The notes under the pieces: generated by a model | What the model was told of the DNA's origin: nothing | What the model saw: the letters and a program-made list of their open reading frames with translations, nothing else | Databases searched by the model: none | Shown: positions 8,892-17,665 of the stretch, in pieces | Layout: each line of letters starts with the position of its first letter | How positions within the stretch are numbered: the first letter of the stretch is position 1 | Translations under genes and position numbers: made by a program | NCBI RefSeq assembly: GCF_023721835.1 | Contig: NZ_JAMKFE010000002.1 | Location: 62,001 to 126,000 of the forward strand | Direction of reading: 5' to 3' | Length of the DNA: 64,000 bases | From: Caldimonas mangrovi | GTDB taxonomy: Bacteria > Pseudomonadota > Gammaproteobacteria > Burkholderiales > Burkholderiaceae_C

Positions 8892-10387
8892 TGCGCCGCT
8901 GGGCCGACCTGCTGATCGCCGCGCTGGCCGGCGCTGCCCACGCGCTGGCGTTCGGCAATGCCGCGCTGTGGTGGCTGCAGCTGCTGGCGCTGGCGGTGCT
9001 GGTCTGGCGTGTCAACGGCGCCGCCCGCCCCGCCCGTGCCGCCTTGCTGGGCTGGATCTTCGGCACCGCCTGGCTGGTCGGGGGCACTTGGTGGCTGTTC
9101 GTCAGCATGCACCGCTACGGCGGGCTGCCGGCGTGGCTGGCCGGCCTGGCGGTGCTGCTGCTGGCGGGTTTCCTGTCGCTGTACCTGGCGCTCGCGCTGT
9201 GGTGGTACGTGCGCTCGTCGGCGCGCACGCGGCTGTGGTCGCCGGTGCTGTTCGCGGCCGTCTGGCTGCTGGCCGAACTGGCGCGCGGCGTGCTGTTCAC
9301 CGGGTTCCCGTGGGTGGCGTCCGGCTATGCGCACGTCGATGGGCCGTTGGGGACGCTGGCGCCGTATGTCGGCGTCTACGGCATCGGTTTCATCGCCGCC
9401 TGGATCGCCGCGGCGGCCGCCAAGCTGATCGGCTCCGGCTCGCGCCCCCGCGGCTGGGCACCGCTGCTGACGGCACTGCTGCTGTGCGTCGTGGCCTCGG
9501 CCGTGCCACACGACTTCACGGTGCCGACGCGCACCTTGACCGTGACGCTGCTGCAGGGCAACGTGCCGCAGGACGAGAAGTTCTCGCAGGAGCACCTGCC
9601 GCGCGTGCTGGAGTGGTATGCCGAAGAGCTCGAAGCTGCCACCGCCGACCTGGTCGTGACGCCTGAAACCGCGATTCCGCTGCTGCCCCAGCAACTGCCC
9701 CCGCGCTACTGGGAGGGGCGCGAACTGCATTTCGCACAGAGCGAGACCGCCGCGCTGATCGGCATCCCGCTCGGCGATTTCGTCGAGGGCTACACCAACT
9801 CGGTGGTCGGCCTGAAGAACACCCGGGCGCCGCACTACCGCTACGACAAGTTCCACCTGGTGCCCTTCGGCGAGTTCATCCCGTTCGGCTTTCGCTGGTT
9901 CGTCCAGATGATGAACATCCCGCTGGGCGACTTCGATCGCGGGCCGCTGAACCCGCCGTCGTTCGAGGTGCTCGGCGAGCGCATCGCACCGAACATCTGC
10001 TACGAGGACCTGTTCGGCGAGGAGCTGGCGGCGAGATTCGTCGTGCCTTCGCAGGCGCCGACGATGTTCGTGAACGTCAGCAACATCGGCTGGTTCGGCG
10101 ACACGGTGGCGGTGCAGCAGCACCTGCAGATCTCGCGCATGCGCGCACTGGAATTCCAGCTTCCGATGCTGCGCGCGACCAACACCGGCGCGACCGCGAT
10201 CATCGACCACACCGGCCGTGTGGTGCAGGAGCTGGCGCCCTTCACCCGCGGCGTGCTCACCGGCCCGGTACACGGCCGCGCCGGGCTGACGCCCTTCGCC
10301 CAGTGGGCCTCGCGCGCCGGCCTGTGGCCGTTGGTCGTGCTGGGCGTCGCACTGCTGGCGCTGTCGGCCCTGTGGCGCCGCCGTTGA
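8891..10387 (+). CDS. lnt: Apolipoprotein N-acyltransferase Lnt
   Basis: Adds the third acyl chain to the N-terminal cysteine of lipoproteins in the inner membrane, the last step before Lol sorting. The 498-residue protein has about six hydrophobic segments in its first 210 residues and one at the C-terminus. The periplasmic nitrilase-like domain shows the catalytic triad in order: Glu in VVTPETAIPLLP, Lys in YRYDKFHLVPFGEF and Cys in APNICYEDLFG. The start overlaps the corC stop by one base (TGATG), so translation is probably coupled. Confidence 0.96.
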   Translation: MRRWADLLIAALAGAAHALAFGNAALWWLQLLALAVLVWRVNGAARPARAALLGWIFGTAWLVGGTWWLFVSMHRYGGLPAWLAGLAVLLLAGFLSLYLALALWWYVRSSARTRLWSPVLFAAVWLLAELARGVLFTGFPWVASGYAHVDGPLGTLAPYVGVYGIGFIAAWIAAAAAKLIGSGSRPRGWAPLLTALLLCVVASAVPHDFTVPTRTLTVTLLQGNVPQDEKFSQEHLPRVLEWYAEELEAATADLVVTPETAIPLLPQQLPPRYWEGRELHFAQSETAALIGIPLGDFVEGYTNSVVGLKNTRAPHYRYDKFHLVPFGEFIPFGFRWFVQMMNIPLGDFDRGPLNPPSFEVLGERIAPNICYEDLFGEELAARFVVPSQAPTMFVNVSNIGWFGDTVAVQQHLQISRMRALEFQLPMLRATNTGATAIIDHTGRVVQELAPFTRGVLTGPVHGRAGLTPFAQWASRAGLWPLVVLGVALLALSALWRRR

Positions 10388-10487
10388 AGCGCGGCGGCGC
10401 CTCGTTCGCCAATAGAATCAAGCGTTTACCGTCGCACGCTGCGGCTTTTCGGCGTGCGGGCACCGTTTCCACTCCAACACCAAGACG

Positions 10488-11396
10488 ATGCTGACCTTCC
10501 AGCAAATCATCCTGCGTCTGCAGGAGTACTGGGCCGCCCAAGGCTGCGCCCTGCTGCAGCCCTACGACATGGAAGTGGGCGCGGGTACCAGCCACACCGC
10601 GACCTTTCTGCGAGCCCTCGGGCCGGAGCCGTGGCGCGCCGCCTACGTGCAGCCGAGCCGCCGTCCCAAGGATGGCCGCTATGGCGAGAACCCGAACCGC
10701 CTGCAGCACTACTACCAGTACCAGGTCGTGCTGAAGCCGGCGCCGGCCAACATCCTGGAGCTCTACCTCGGCTCGCTCGAGGCGCTGGGTTTCGACTTGA
10801 AAAAGAACGACGTCCGCTTCGTCGAGGACGACTGGGAGAACCCGACGCTCGGCGCCTGGGGTCTGGGCTGGGAGGTCTGGCTCAACGGCATGGAGGTGAC
10901 GCAGTTCACCTATTTCCAGCAGGTCGGCGGCATCGACTGCAAGCCGATCACCGGCGAGATCACGTACGGCCTGGAGCGTCTGGCGATGTATCTGCAGGGC
11001 GTCGAGAACGTCTACGACCTGGCCTGGACCGAGGGCTTGAGCTACCGCGACGTCTACCACCAGAACGAGGTGGAGCAGTCGACCTATAACTTCGAACACA
11101 GCGACGTCGACTTCCTGCTCGCAGCCTTCGGCGCGCATGAGAAGCAGGCCAGGCACCTGACGGAGCAACAACTGGCTCTGCCGGCCTACGAGCAGGTGCT
11201 GAAGGCCGCGCATACTTTCAACCTGCTCGATGCACGCGGTGCCATCAGCGTGACCGAGCGCGCTGCCTATATCGGCCGCATCCGCAACCTGGCGCGCAGC
11301 GTCGCGCAGAGCTACTACGAGAGCCGCGAACGGCTCGGTTTCCCGATGGCCCCCCGTGAATGGGTGGCGCAGTTGCCCGCGAAGAAGGCCGCCTGA
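10488..11396 (+). CDS. glyQ: Glycyl-tRNA synthetase alpha subunit GlyQ
   Basis: Catalytic subunit of the bacterial alpha2beta2 glycyl-tRNA synthetase. The 302 residues match the family length. Visible are [20 protein letters not shown], the ATP/glycine-site segment [60 protein letters not shown] and [18 protein letters not shown]. glyS starts three bases after its stop codon. The 100-base gap upstream contains a CGCACGC/GCGTGCG hairpin (about 10434-10460) with no T run after it, of unknown role. Confidence 0.97.
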   Translation: MLTFQQIILRLQEYWAAQGCALLQPYDMEVGAGTSHTATFLRALGPEPWRAAYVQPSRRPKDGRYGENPNRLQHYYQYQVVLKPAPANILELYLGSLEALGFDLKKNDVRFVEDDWENPTLGAWGLGWEVWLNGMEVTQFTYFQQVGGIDCKPITGEITYGLERLAMYLQGVENVYDLAWTEGLSYRDVYHQNEVEQSTYNFEHSDVDFLLAAFGAHEKQARHLTEQQLALPAYEQVLKAAHTFNLLDARGAISVTERAAYIGRIRNLARSVAQSYYESRERLGFPMAPREWVAQLPAKKAA

Positions 11397-11398
11397 CC

Positions 11399-13504
11399 AT
11401 GACCAAGAACCTTCTCGTCGAACTGTTTGTCGAGGAACTGCCGCCGAAGGCGCTGAAGAAGCTGGGCGAGGCGTTTGCATCGGCGTTGAGCGAAAGCCTG
11501 CGCGGCCAGGGATTGGTCGGCGGGCAGGGCACGACCGTCGCCTACGCGTCGCCCCGCCGGCTCGCTGCGCTGGTGCCCGCCGTCGCCTCGCGTGCGGCTG
11601 ACCGGGCCGTGCAGCAGAAGCTGATGCCGGTGAGCGTCGGCCTCGATGCGCAGGGCCAGCCGACGCCCGCGCTGTTGAAGAAGCTCACCGCGCTCGGTGC
11701 CGATGCCTCGGTCGTGCCGCAACTCACCCGCGCGGTGGACGGCAAGGCGGAAGCGCTGTTCTACGACAGCGTGGTGCCCGGCGCCACGCTGCTGGAAGGC
11801 CTGCAGAAAGCGCTGGAGGACGCGCTCGCCAAGCTGCCGATCCCCAAGGTCATGACCTACCAGCTGGCCGATGGCTGGAGCAGCGTGAACTTCGTGCGCC
11901 CGGCCCACGGCCTGGTGGCGCTGTATGGCGACGAGGTGGTGCCGGTCAGCGCGCTCGGCCTGCAGGCCGGCCGCAACACGCATGGCCACCGCTTCGAGGC
12001 GCTGCGCGACCCGGTCGTGTTGAAGCATGCCGACAGCTACGCCGAGCAGCTCGAGGCCGAGGGTGCGGTGATCGCCAGTTTCGAAACGCGCCGCGCCGAG
12101 ATCGTGCGGCAGCTGCAGGCCGCTGCGCAGCAGGTCGGCGGCGGCGTGCAGCCGATCGACGACGGCGCGTTGCTCGATGAGGTGACCGCACTGGTCGAGC
12201 GGCCCAACGTGCTGGTCGGCGAGTTCGAGGCCGAATTCCTCGACGTGCCGCAGGAATGCCTCATCCTGACGATGAAGGCCAACCAGAAGTACTTCCCGCT
12301 GCTCGACGCCGCCGGCAAGCTGACCCACCGCTTCCTGGTGGTCAGCAACATCCGCCCGGAAGACCCGAGCGCGGTGATCGGCGGCAACGAGCGGGTCGTG
12401 CGCCCGCGGCTGGCCGATGCCAAGTTCTTCTTCGACCAGGACCGCAAGAAGACGCTGGCCTCGCGCGTGCCGGGCCTGGCGAAGGTGGTCTACCACAACA
12501 AGCTCGGCACCCAGGGCGAACGCACTGAACGGGTACAGGCGATCGCGCGGGCCATCGGTGAGCAGCTCGGCGGCCCGGTGCTGGCCGAACGGGCCGGCCA
12601 GGCCGCCGTGCTCGCCAAGGCCGACCTGTTGACCGACATGGTGGGCGAGTTTCCCGAGCTGCAGGGCGTCATGGGCGCCTACTACGCGAAGCACGACGGG
12701 CTCGACGACGAGGTCGCCGGCGCGATCGAAGACCACTACAAGCCGCGCTTCGCCGGCGACGACCTGCCGCGCCATGCGCTCGGCGTTGTGGTGGCGCTGG
12801 CCGACAAGCTGGAAACCCTGGTCGGCCTGTTCGGCGTCGGCCAGGTGCCGACGGGCGACAAGGACCCGTTCGCGCTGCGCCGGCACGCGCTCGGCGTGGT
12901 CCGCATGCTGAGCGAGAAACAGCTGCCGCTGGCACTCGACGTGCTGCTGCAGCAAGCAGCCAGCGCGTTCGGCGGCCGCCTCACCGAGCCCACCGCACCG
13001 CTCGCCGAGTTCATCTACGACCGGTTGAGCAGCAGTTTGCGTGAGCAGGGCTACACCGCGCAGGAGGTCGATGCCGTACTCGCACTGCGCCCGGTGCATC
13101 TGGCCGACGTGCCCAAGCGGCTGCAGGCCGTGCGCGCCTTCGCGTCTCTGCCCGAGGCCGAAAGCCTGGCCGCCGCGAACAAGCGGGTCGGCAACATCCT
13201 GAAGAAGGCTGAACAGACGGTGGTGCCGCAGGTCGATGCCGCGCTGCTGCGCGAGCCGGCCGAGCAAGCGCTGGCCGAAGCGCTGCAGGGCGTGCGCGGG
13301 CCTGCCGATGCCGCTTTCGAGCGCAGCGACTACGCGGTGTCGCTGCAGACGCTCGCGGTGTTGAAGGCGCCGGTCGATGCCTTTTTCGACCAGGTGATGG
13401 TCAATGCCGAAGACGCCGCGTTGCGTGCCAACCGGCTCGGCCTGCTGGCAACGCTGCACGCGGCGATGAACCGTGTGGCCGACCTGTCGAAGCTCGCGAG
13501 CTGA
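11399..13504 (+). CDS. glyS: Glycyl-tRNA synthetase beta subunit GlyS
   Basis: The 701-residue subunit supplies tRNA recognition to GlyQ. It begins MTKNLLVELFVEELPPKALK, contains the B3/B4-like and HD-like core (TMKANQKYFPLLDAAGKLTH, VYHNKLGTQGERTERV, KADLLTDMVGEFPELQGVMG) and the C-terminal anticodon-binding region (TGDKDPFALRRHALGVVRML). The ATG at 11399 directly follows the glyQ stop; an upstream in-frame opening inside glyQ is not used. Downstream gmhB genes follow with an 18-base gap, which suggests a long transcript through plsC and ygjP. Confidence 0.97.
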   Translation: MTKNLLVELFVEELPPKALKKLGEAFASALSESLRGQGLVGGQGTTVAYASPRRLAALVPAVASRAADRAVQQKLMPVSVGLDAQGQPTPALLKKLTALGADASVVPQLTRAVDGKAEALFYDSVVPGATLLEGLQKALEDALAKLPIPKVMTYQLADGWSSVNFVRPAHGLVALYGDEVVPVSALGLQAGRNTHGHRFEALRDPVVLKHADSYAEQLEAEGAVIASFETRRAEIVRQLQAAAQQVGGGVQPIDDGALLDEVTALVERPNVLVGEFEAEFLDVPQECLILTMKANQKYFPLLDAAGKLTHRFLVVSNIRPEDPSAVIGGNERVVRPRLADAKFFFDQDRKKTLASRVPGLAKVVYHNKLGTQGERTERVQAIARAIGEQLGGPVLAERAGQAAVLAKADLLTDMVGEFPELQGVMGAYYAKHDGLDDEVAGAIEDHYKPRFAGDDLPRHALGVVVALADKLETLVGLFGVGQVPTGDKDPFALRRHALGVVRMLSEKQLPLALDVLLQQAASAFGGRLTEPTAPLAEFIYDRLSSSLREQGYTAQEVDAVLALRPVHLADVPKRLQAVRAFASLPEAESLAAANKRVGNILKKAEQTVVPQVDAALLREPAEQALAEALQGVRGPADAAFERSDYAVSLQTLAVLKAPVDAFFDQVMVNAEDAALRANRLGLLATLHAAMNRVADLSKLAS

Positions 13505-13522
13505 TTGCCAAGGAGTCACTGC

Positions 13523-14125
13523 GTGGAACGTGCGATGAAGCTGGTGGTGTTGGGGCGCGACGGCGTCATCAACCGCTATCGCGACGAGCACGTGGCCACG
13601 CCGCAGGAATGGGAGCCGCTGCCCGGGGCCCTGGAGGCCGTCGCGCGGCTGAATCATGCCGGCTGGCATGTCGTCATTGCGACCAACCAGCCGGGGCTCG
13701 GTAGCGGCCTGCTCGACATGGCCGGGCTCAACGCCGTGCACCGCCACATGAACGAGCTGCTCGCACAGCATGGAGCCCGAGTCGACGCGGTTTTCATCTG
13801 CCCGCACACCGTGGCCGACGCTTGCGACTGCCGCAAGCCGGCGCCGGGGCTGCTGCTCAAGATCGGCGAGCGCTTCGGGGTCGACCTGGCACAGGTGGTG
13901 GTGGCTGGCGACACCGTGCGCGACCTGCAGGCCGCGCATGCGGCCGGCTGCGAGCCGCATCTGGTGCTCAGCGGGCGCAGCAGCCTGCTGAGCCTGGAAG
14001 AGGCCGAACAACTGACCGTGCAGGTACCCGGCAGCCGCGTGCACGCCGACCTGGATGCGCTGGCCGCCCACCTGGTGCAGCGGGATCATCCGGGGCGCGA
14101 CTCGGGGTTTGGCGGGTTGAAATGA
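13523..14125 (+). CDS. GmhB-like HAD protein lacking the nucleophilic aspartate
   Basis: A 200-residue paralogue of the heptose-bisphosphate phosphatase in the next gene. The GTG at 13523 has AAGGAG seven bases upstream; the ATG at 13535 is an alternative. HAD motif I reads VVLGRDGVIN where active enzymes have LDRDG, so the nucleophilic Asp is Gly (codon GGG) while the acid/base Asp remains. Motif II Thr (ATNQPG), motif III Lys (CDCRKPAPG), motif IV Asp (VAGDTVRDLQAA) and the zinc Cys/His set (CPH ... CDC) are kept. It is therefore probably not a normal phosphatase. A regulatory, ligand-binding or decaying role is inference. It sits between glyS and an intact gmhB. Confidence 0.88.
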   Translation: MERAMKLVVLGRDGVINRYRDEHVATPQEWEPLPGALEAVARLNHAGWHVVIATNQPGLGSGLLDMAGLNAVHRHMNELLAQHGARVDAVFICPHTVADACDCRKPAPGLLLKIGERFGVDLAQVVVAGDTVRDLQAAHAAGCEPHLVLSGRSSLLSLEEAEQLTVQVPGSRVHADLDALAAHLVQRDHPGRDSGFGGLK

Positions 14126-14260
14126 ACCACCCCCTACCGGCTTCGCCGGCCCCCTCAAGGGGGCGGCTCTGGCGGACCGGCGGAGCCGGATCCGCGGCGC
14201 CACTGGGCGGTGACGCGCGATCTTGGGAGCCGTGTGCACTTGTGTGGTGCCGTGAAGCAG
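14126..14260. repeat. REP-like intergenic palindromic element, copy 2
   Basis: The gap between the two gmhB paralogues contains nested palindromes (ACCGGCTTCGCCGG, then GCCCCCTCAAGGGGGC) and a GGCGGACCGGCGGAGCC segment, ending in GACGCGCGATCTTGGGAGCC. The layout resembles the element at 3.2-3.3 kb. Such GC-rich elements are common between genes in this order (recalled). The remaining 80 bases to 14340 hold no recognisable signal. Confidence 0.6.
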
Positions 14261-14340
14261 GCGGGCCTCGATCAAGATGGGCTGCTTGGACACGTGGCGG
14301 TAACAGGCCGATTTTGGACAGCTTGCGTTCTTGCTGAATC

Positions 14341-14910
14341 ATGAAGCTGGTCATCCTCGATCGTGACGGGACGCTCAATGAAGACCGCGACGACTTCGTG
14401 AAGTCGCCGGACGAATGGGTGCCGCTGCCGGGGGCATTGGAGGCGGTGGCGCGGCTCAACCGGGCGGGCTGGAAGGCGGTGGTCGCGACCAACCAGTCGG
14501 GGTTGGCGCGCGGCCTGTTCGACAGAGCGGCACTGGACGCCATGCACGCCAAGATGAATCAGCTGCTGGCGCAGCACGGCGGGCGTGTCGAGGCGGTCTA
14601 TTTCTGCCCGCACGGGCCGGGCGAGGGCTGCGACTGCCGCAAGCCCTTGCCGGGCCTGTTCCGCCGCATCGGCGAGGACCTGCAGATCGACCTGCGCGGG
14701 GTGCCGACCGTCGGCGACACGCTGCGCGACCTGCAAGCCGGCGCGGCGCTCGGTTGCGAGACGCACCTGGTGCTCACCGGCAAGGCGGCCAGGCTCGATG
14801 CGGCAGGCGTCGACGCGGTGTGCCGCGGTGTGCCGGGCACCACCGTGCACGCCAGCCTGTCGGCGTTTGCCGATGCATTGATCGGGCGCGACGCGCCCGC
14901 GTGCCGGTAA
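14341..14910 (+). CDS. gmhB: D-glycero-beta-D-manno-heptose 1,7-bisphosphate 7-phosphatase GmhB
   Basis: Removes the 7-phosphate in ADP-heptose synthesis for the LPS inner core. The 189 residues match the family. Motif I is intact (LVILDRDGTLN), motif II ATNQSG, zinc site CPHGPGEGCDC, motif III RKPLPG, motif IV TVGDTLRDLQAG. It is about half identical to the preceding paralogue, so the pair looks like a tandem duplication in which this copy kept activity. A 215-base gap holding a REP-like element separates them. plsC follows 11 bases downstream. Confidence 0.94.
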   Translation: MKLVILDRDGTLNEDRDDFVKSPDEWVPLPGALEAVARLNRAGWKAVVATNQSGLARGLFDRAALDAMHAKMNQLLAQHGGRVEAVYFCPHGPGEGCDCRKPLPGLFRRIGEDLQIDLRGVPTVGDTLRDLQAGAALGCETHLVLTGKAARLDAAGVDAVCRGVPGTTVHASLSAFADALIGRDAPACR

Positions 14911-14921
14911 GGCCTGTCTCG

Positions 14922-15692
14922 ATGCTGCTGTTCCTGCGGTCCCTGCTGTACCTGCTGTGGCTGACCGCCACCGTGATGCCTTACGCCATCGTCGTGCTGA
15001 TCGTCTCGATCTTCGTGCGCGGCGCACCGCTGTACTGGCTGTGCGTCGGCTGGATCCGCACCGCGCTGTTCGGGGCGCGCTGGATCTGCGGCATCCGCGA
15101 GCGCGTGCAGGGGATGGAACACCTGCCGGACGGGCCGTGCATTCTGCTCCCCAAGCACCAGTCGGCCTGGGAGACGCTGGCGTTTCCGTCGCTGATGCCG
15201 CGGCCGCTGTGCTATGTGTTCAAGCGCGAGCTGCTGTACGTGCCGTTCTTCGGCTGGGCGCTGGGCCGGCTGGACATGGTGCACATCGACCGCAGCAGGC
15301 GCACCGAGGCCTGGAACAAGGTGGCCGAGCAGGGCCGCAAGTACATGGCCGACGGCAACTGGGTGATCATGTTCCCGGAGGGCACGCGCACGCGTCGCGG
15401 CGATCAGGGCATCTACAAGGCGGGCGGTGCGCGCCTGGCGATCGCGACCGGCGTGCCGGTGGTGCCGATCGCCGTCACGTCGGCGCGCTGCTGGCCGCGC
15501 CAGGCGTTCATCAAGCGGCCGGGGCTGATCGACGTCTCGATCGGCCAGCCGATACCGTCCACCGGCCGCGATGCGGACGAGCTGATGCGCGAGGTGGAGG
15601 TCTGGATCGAGGCCGAAATGCGGCGGCTCGATCCCGAGGCCTATCCGGTGCCGACCCTCGGCACCGGCGGTGCTGCATCGAAGCAGGCTTGA
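14922..15692 (+). CDS. plsC: 1-acylglycerol-3-phosphate O-acyltransferase PlsC
   Basis: Acylates lysophosphatidic acid to phosphatidic acid at the inner membrane. The 256-residue protein opens with a hydrophobic segment (LLFLRSLLYLLWLTATVMPY) and shows the acyltransferase box as KHQSAWET, where the usual HX4D aspartate is Glu, a known variant in Neisseria- and Burkholderia-type enzymes. VHIDRSRRTEAWNK, FPEGTRTRRG and GVPVVPIAVTS follow. The ATG at 14922 is chosen because the hydrophobic anchor starts there; an upstream opening in the same frame overlaps gmhB. It fits the glyQS-gmhB-plsC-ygjP cluster. Confidence 0.94.
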   Translation: MLLFLRSLLYLLWLTATVMPYAIVVLIVSIFVRGAPLYWLCVGWIRTALFGARWICGIRERVQGMEHLPDGPCILLPKHQSAWETLAFPSLMPRPLCYVFKRELLYVPFFGWALGRLDMVHIDRSRRTEAWNKVAEQGRKYMADGNWVIMFPEGTRTRRGDQGIYKAGGARLAIATGVPVVPIAVTSARCWPRQAFIKRPGLIDVSIGQPIPSTGRDADELMREVEVWIEAEMRRLDPEAYPVPTLGTGGAASKQA

Positions 15693-15710
15693 GTTCTATA
15701 CTCCGCGGCC

Positions 15711-16640
15711 ATGGCACGCAGCAAGGCAAGCAATCTCGACGCAACGCAGTTGAGCTTGCCCTTTTCCTCGCTCGACGCAGCGCCGGCACCGGCGTTCGTC
15801 GCATCACCGGCAAGCGAGCCGTCGGCCAGCCCGCCGGCCGCACCGGTGATCGAGCCGCCGGCACACAGCCATCTCTCCCCGGTCGAATTCCGCCATGTCA
15901 GCGCCAGCCACGATCTGCGCATCGACGGACACCTGGTCGCCTACGAACTGAAGCGCGCCAAGCGCCGCTCGATCGGTTTCGTCGTCGGGCCCGACGGCCT
16001 GAGCGTCAGCGCTCCGCGCTGGGTCGGCCTGGCCGAGATCGAATCGGCGCTGCGCGAGAAGGGCGGATGGATCCTGCGCAAGCTGGCCGAGCAGGCCGAG
16101 CGCAACAAGCGGCTGCAGCAGGCGCGCGTCGAATGGAGCGACGGCACTGCGCTGCCCTTTCTCGGCGAGACCGTGATCGTGGTGCTCGACCCGCGTGCGA
16201 CCGGCGCCGTGCTCAACAGCGCCGCTGACGCGCTGCCGGGCGTGCCGAAACTCACGCTGCATGTCGGCTTGCCGCAGCAGGCATCGCCCGAGCAGATCCG
16301 CGATGCGGTGCAGAGCTGGCTGCAGCGCCAGGCGCGCCGCGTGTTCGAAGAACGCTGCCAGCATTACGCGCAGCGCCTCGGCGTGGCCTATACCCGCCTG
16401 GCGCTGTCGTCGGCACAGACGCGCTGGGGCAGCGCTTCGGTCGACGGGTCGATCCGGCTGAACTGGCGTCTGATCCACTTCGCGATGCCGACCATCGACT
16501 ATGTCGTTGCGCATGAACTGGCCCACCTGCGCGAGATGAACCACAGCCCGCGTTTCTGGGACGTGGTGCGTTCGGTGATGCCTGACTACGAGCAGGTGCG
16601 CGGCACGCTCAAGGACACGGTGCTGCCGGTCCTGGACTGA
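15711..16640 (+). CDS. YgjP-type (DUF45) zinc metallopeptidase
   Basis: A 309-residue predicted metal-dependent hydrolase with the gluzincin-like motif VVAHELAHLREMNHSPRFWD (HELAH plus a third His). The N-terminal about 80 residues are Ala/Pro-rich and poorly conserved. The conserved part begins near LKRAKRRSIGFVVGPDGLSV and passes through RWGSASVDGSIRLNWRLIHF. The family is found genome-wide in Proteobacteria, with substrates not firmly known. The start lies 18 bases after plsC, so it closes the glyQS-plsC gene run. Confidence 0.88.
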   Translation: MARSKASNLDATQLSLPFSSLDAAPAPAFVASPASEPSASPPAAPVIEPPAHSHLSPVEFRHVSASHDLRIDGHLVAYELKRAKRRSIGFVVGPDGLSVSAPRWVGLAEIESALREKGGWILRKLAEQAERNKRLQQARVEWSDGTALPFLGETVIVVLDPRATGAVLNSAADALPGVPKLTLHVGLPQQASPEQIRDAVQSWLQRQARRVFEERCQHYAQRLGVAYTRLALSSAQTRWGSASVDGSIRLNWRLIHFAMPTIDYVVAHELAHLREMNHSPRFWDVVRSVMPDYEQVRGTLKDTVLPVLD

Positions 16641-16644
16641 CGGG

Positions 16645-17553
16645 TCATCGCTGGCTCGACGCCAGCATCACGCCGACCACCGCGATGGCGCCGCCGACCA
16701 GCATGCTGGGCAGCAGCGGCTCGTCCAGCAGCAGCACGCCGAAGCAGGCGCCGAACACCGGGACCAGGTTGTTGAAGACCACCGTGCGCGCCGCACCCAG
16801 CCGTTGCACGCCCTGGTAGTACCAGACGAACGCCAGCGCGGTGCCCAGCACGCCCAGGTAGAGCGCCGAGATGGCGACGGCGGGCGTGAAGGCCTCGGCA
16901 TGCAACCGCGGCAGGTCGAACAGCGCGACGGCCGCCAGCATCGCGGTGCCCCAGAGCGAGGCGTAGGTCGTGGCTGCCAACGGCGTCAGGCCCTTGAGCG
17001 CCACCCGGCCGATCAGCGTATAGGCGGCCCATGCGCAGACGCCGACGAACATCAGCCCTTCGCCGATGCCGACCGACTGCCCCAGCGAGGCGCCGAGCTG
17101 CCCGCGGGAAATGACGGTCCAGACCCCGGCCAGTGCGATGGCGACGCCGAGCCAGCGGCGCCAGCTCAGCCGCTCGTGCAGCAGCAGCGCCCCGGCAGCG
17201 ATCGTCACGACCGGGTTGAGCGCGATGATCAGCGACGTCCGGCTGGCCGGCAGATGCGACAGGGCCCCCAGGAAACACAGGTTGTAGGCAAAGATGCCGG
17301 TGGCACCCAGCCCCAGCGTGGCCAGCACCTGGCGGCGGTCGAGCCGCGGCAGGCCGCCTTCCAGCCAGCGTGCGGCCACGAGCAGCGCGATGCAGGCCAC
17401 CGTGTAGCGCAGCACCGAGCCCACCGCAGGCGGCACCTGCAGCGCCATCACCCGGCCGGCGATGAAGGTGCCGCCCCAGATGGCGGGGACGGCGACGAGG
17501 CGCAGATACAAAGGCCAGAGCCGGCCGCTGCCGGGCGTGAGCACCGCGCTCAT
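16645..17553 (-). CDS. EamA/DMT-family transporter
   Basis: A ten-helix inner-membrane drug/metabolite exporter of 302 residues. Two EamA repeats are visible, the first opening with PAIWGGTFIAGRVMALQVPP and the second with GVCAWAAYTLIGRVALKG. Repeat ends are typical (NPVVTIAAGALLLHERLS; PVFGACFGVLLLDEPLLPS). The start is set at 17553 (MSAVLTPGSG) rather than 17634, which adds a His-rich hydrophilic leader. It is divergent from a LysR regulator 112 bases away, a common arrangement in which the regulator controls the exporter. The substrate is unknown. Confidence 0.88.
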   Translation of the reverse strand: MSAVLTPGSGRLWPLYLRLVAVPAIWGGTFIAGRVMALQVPPAVGSVLRYTVACIALLVAARWLEGGLPRLDRRQVLATLGLGATGIFAYNLCFLGALSHLPASRTSLIIALNPVVTIAAGALLLHERLSWRRWLGVAIALAGVWTVISRGQLGASLGQSVGIGEGLMFVGVCAWAAYTLIGRVALKGLTPLAATTYASLWGTAMLAAVALFDLPRLHAEAFTPAVAISALYLGVLGTALAFVWYYQGVQRLGAARTVVFNNLVPVFGACFGVLLLDEPLLPSMLVGGAIAVVGVMLASSQR

Positions 17554-17665
17554 GCGTCCGGCTCCGTGTGAAGTGAGGTCATGATCGAAAGGCGGCAGAA
17601 GGTGTCCGATGAGTTTATGCTTTTGTGATCTCATAGTGAAATGAGCGAAAACTCATGACTCTGCC

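Noticed and set aside
10434-10460. Hairpin upstream of glyQ as a T-box or terminator
   Set aside because: The stem is only about seven bases, no T run or T-box consensus follows, and glycyl T-boxes are not expected in this phylum.
11315-14293. Very long open frame (about 990 codons) on the minus strand across glyS and gmhB
   Set aside because: It is antisense to well-conserved genes. Its His/Gln/Arg/Leu-rich composition is the usual shadow of GC-rich coding DNA, and it has no domain.
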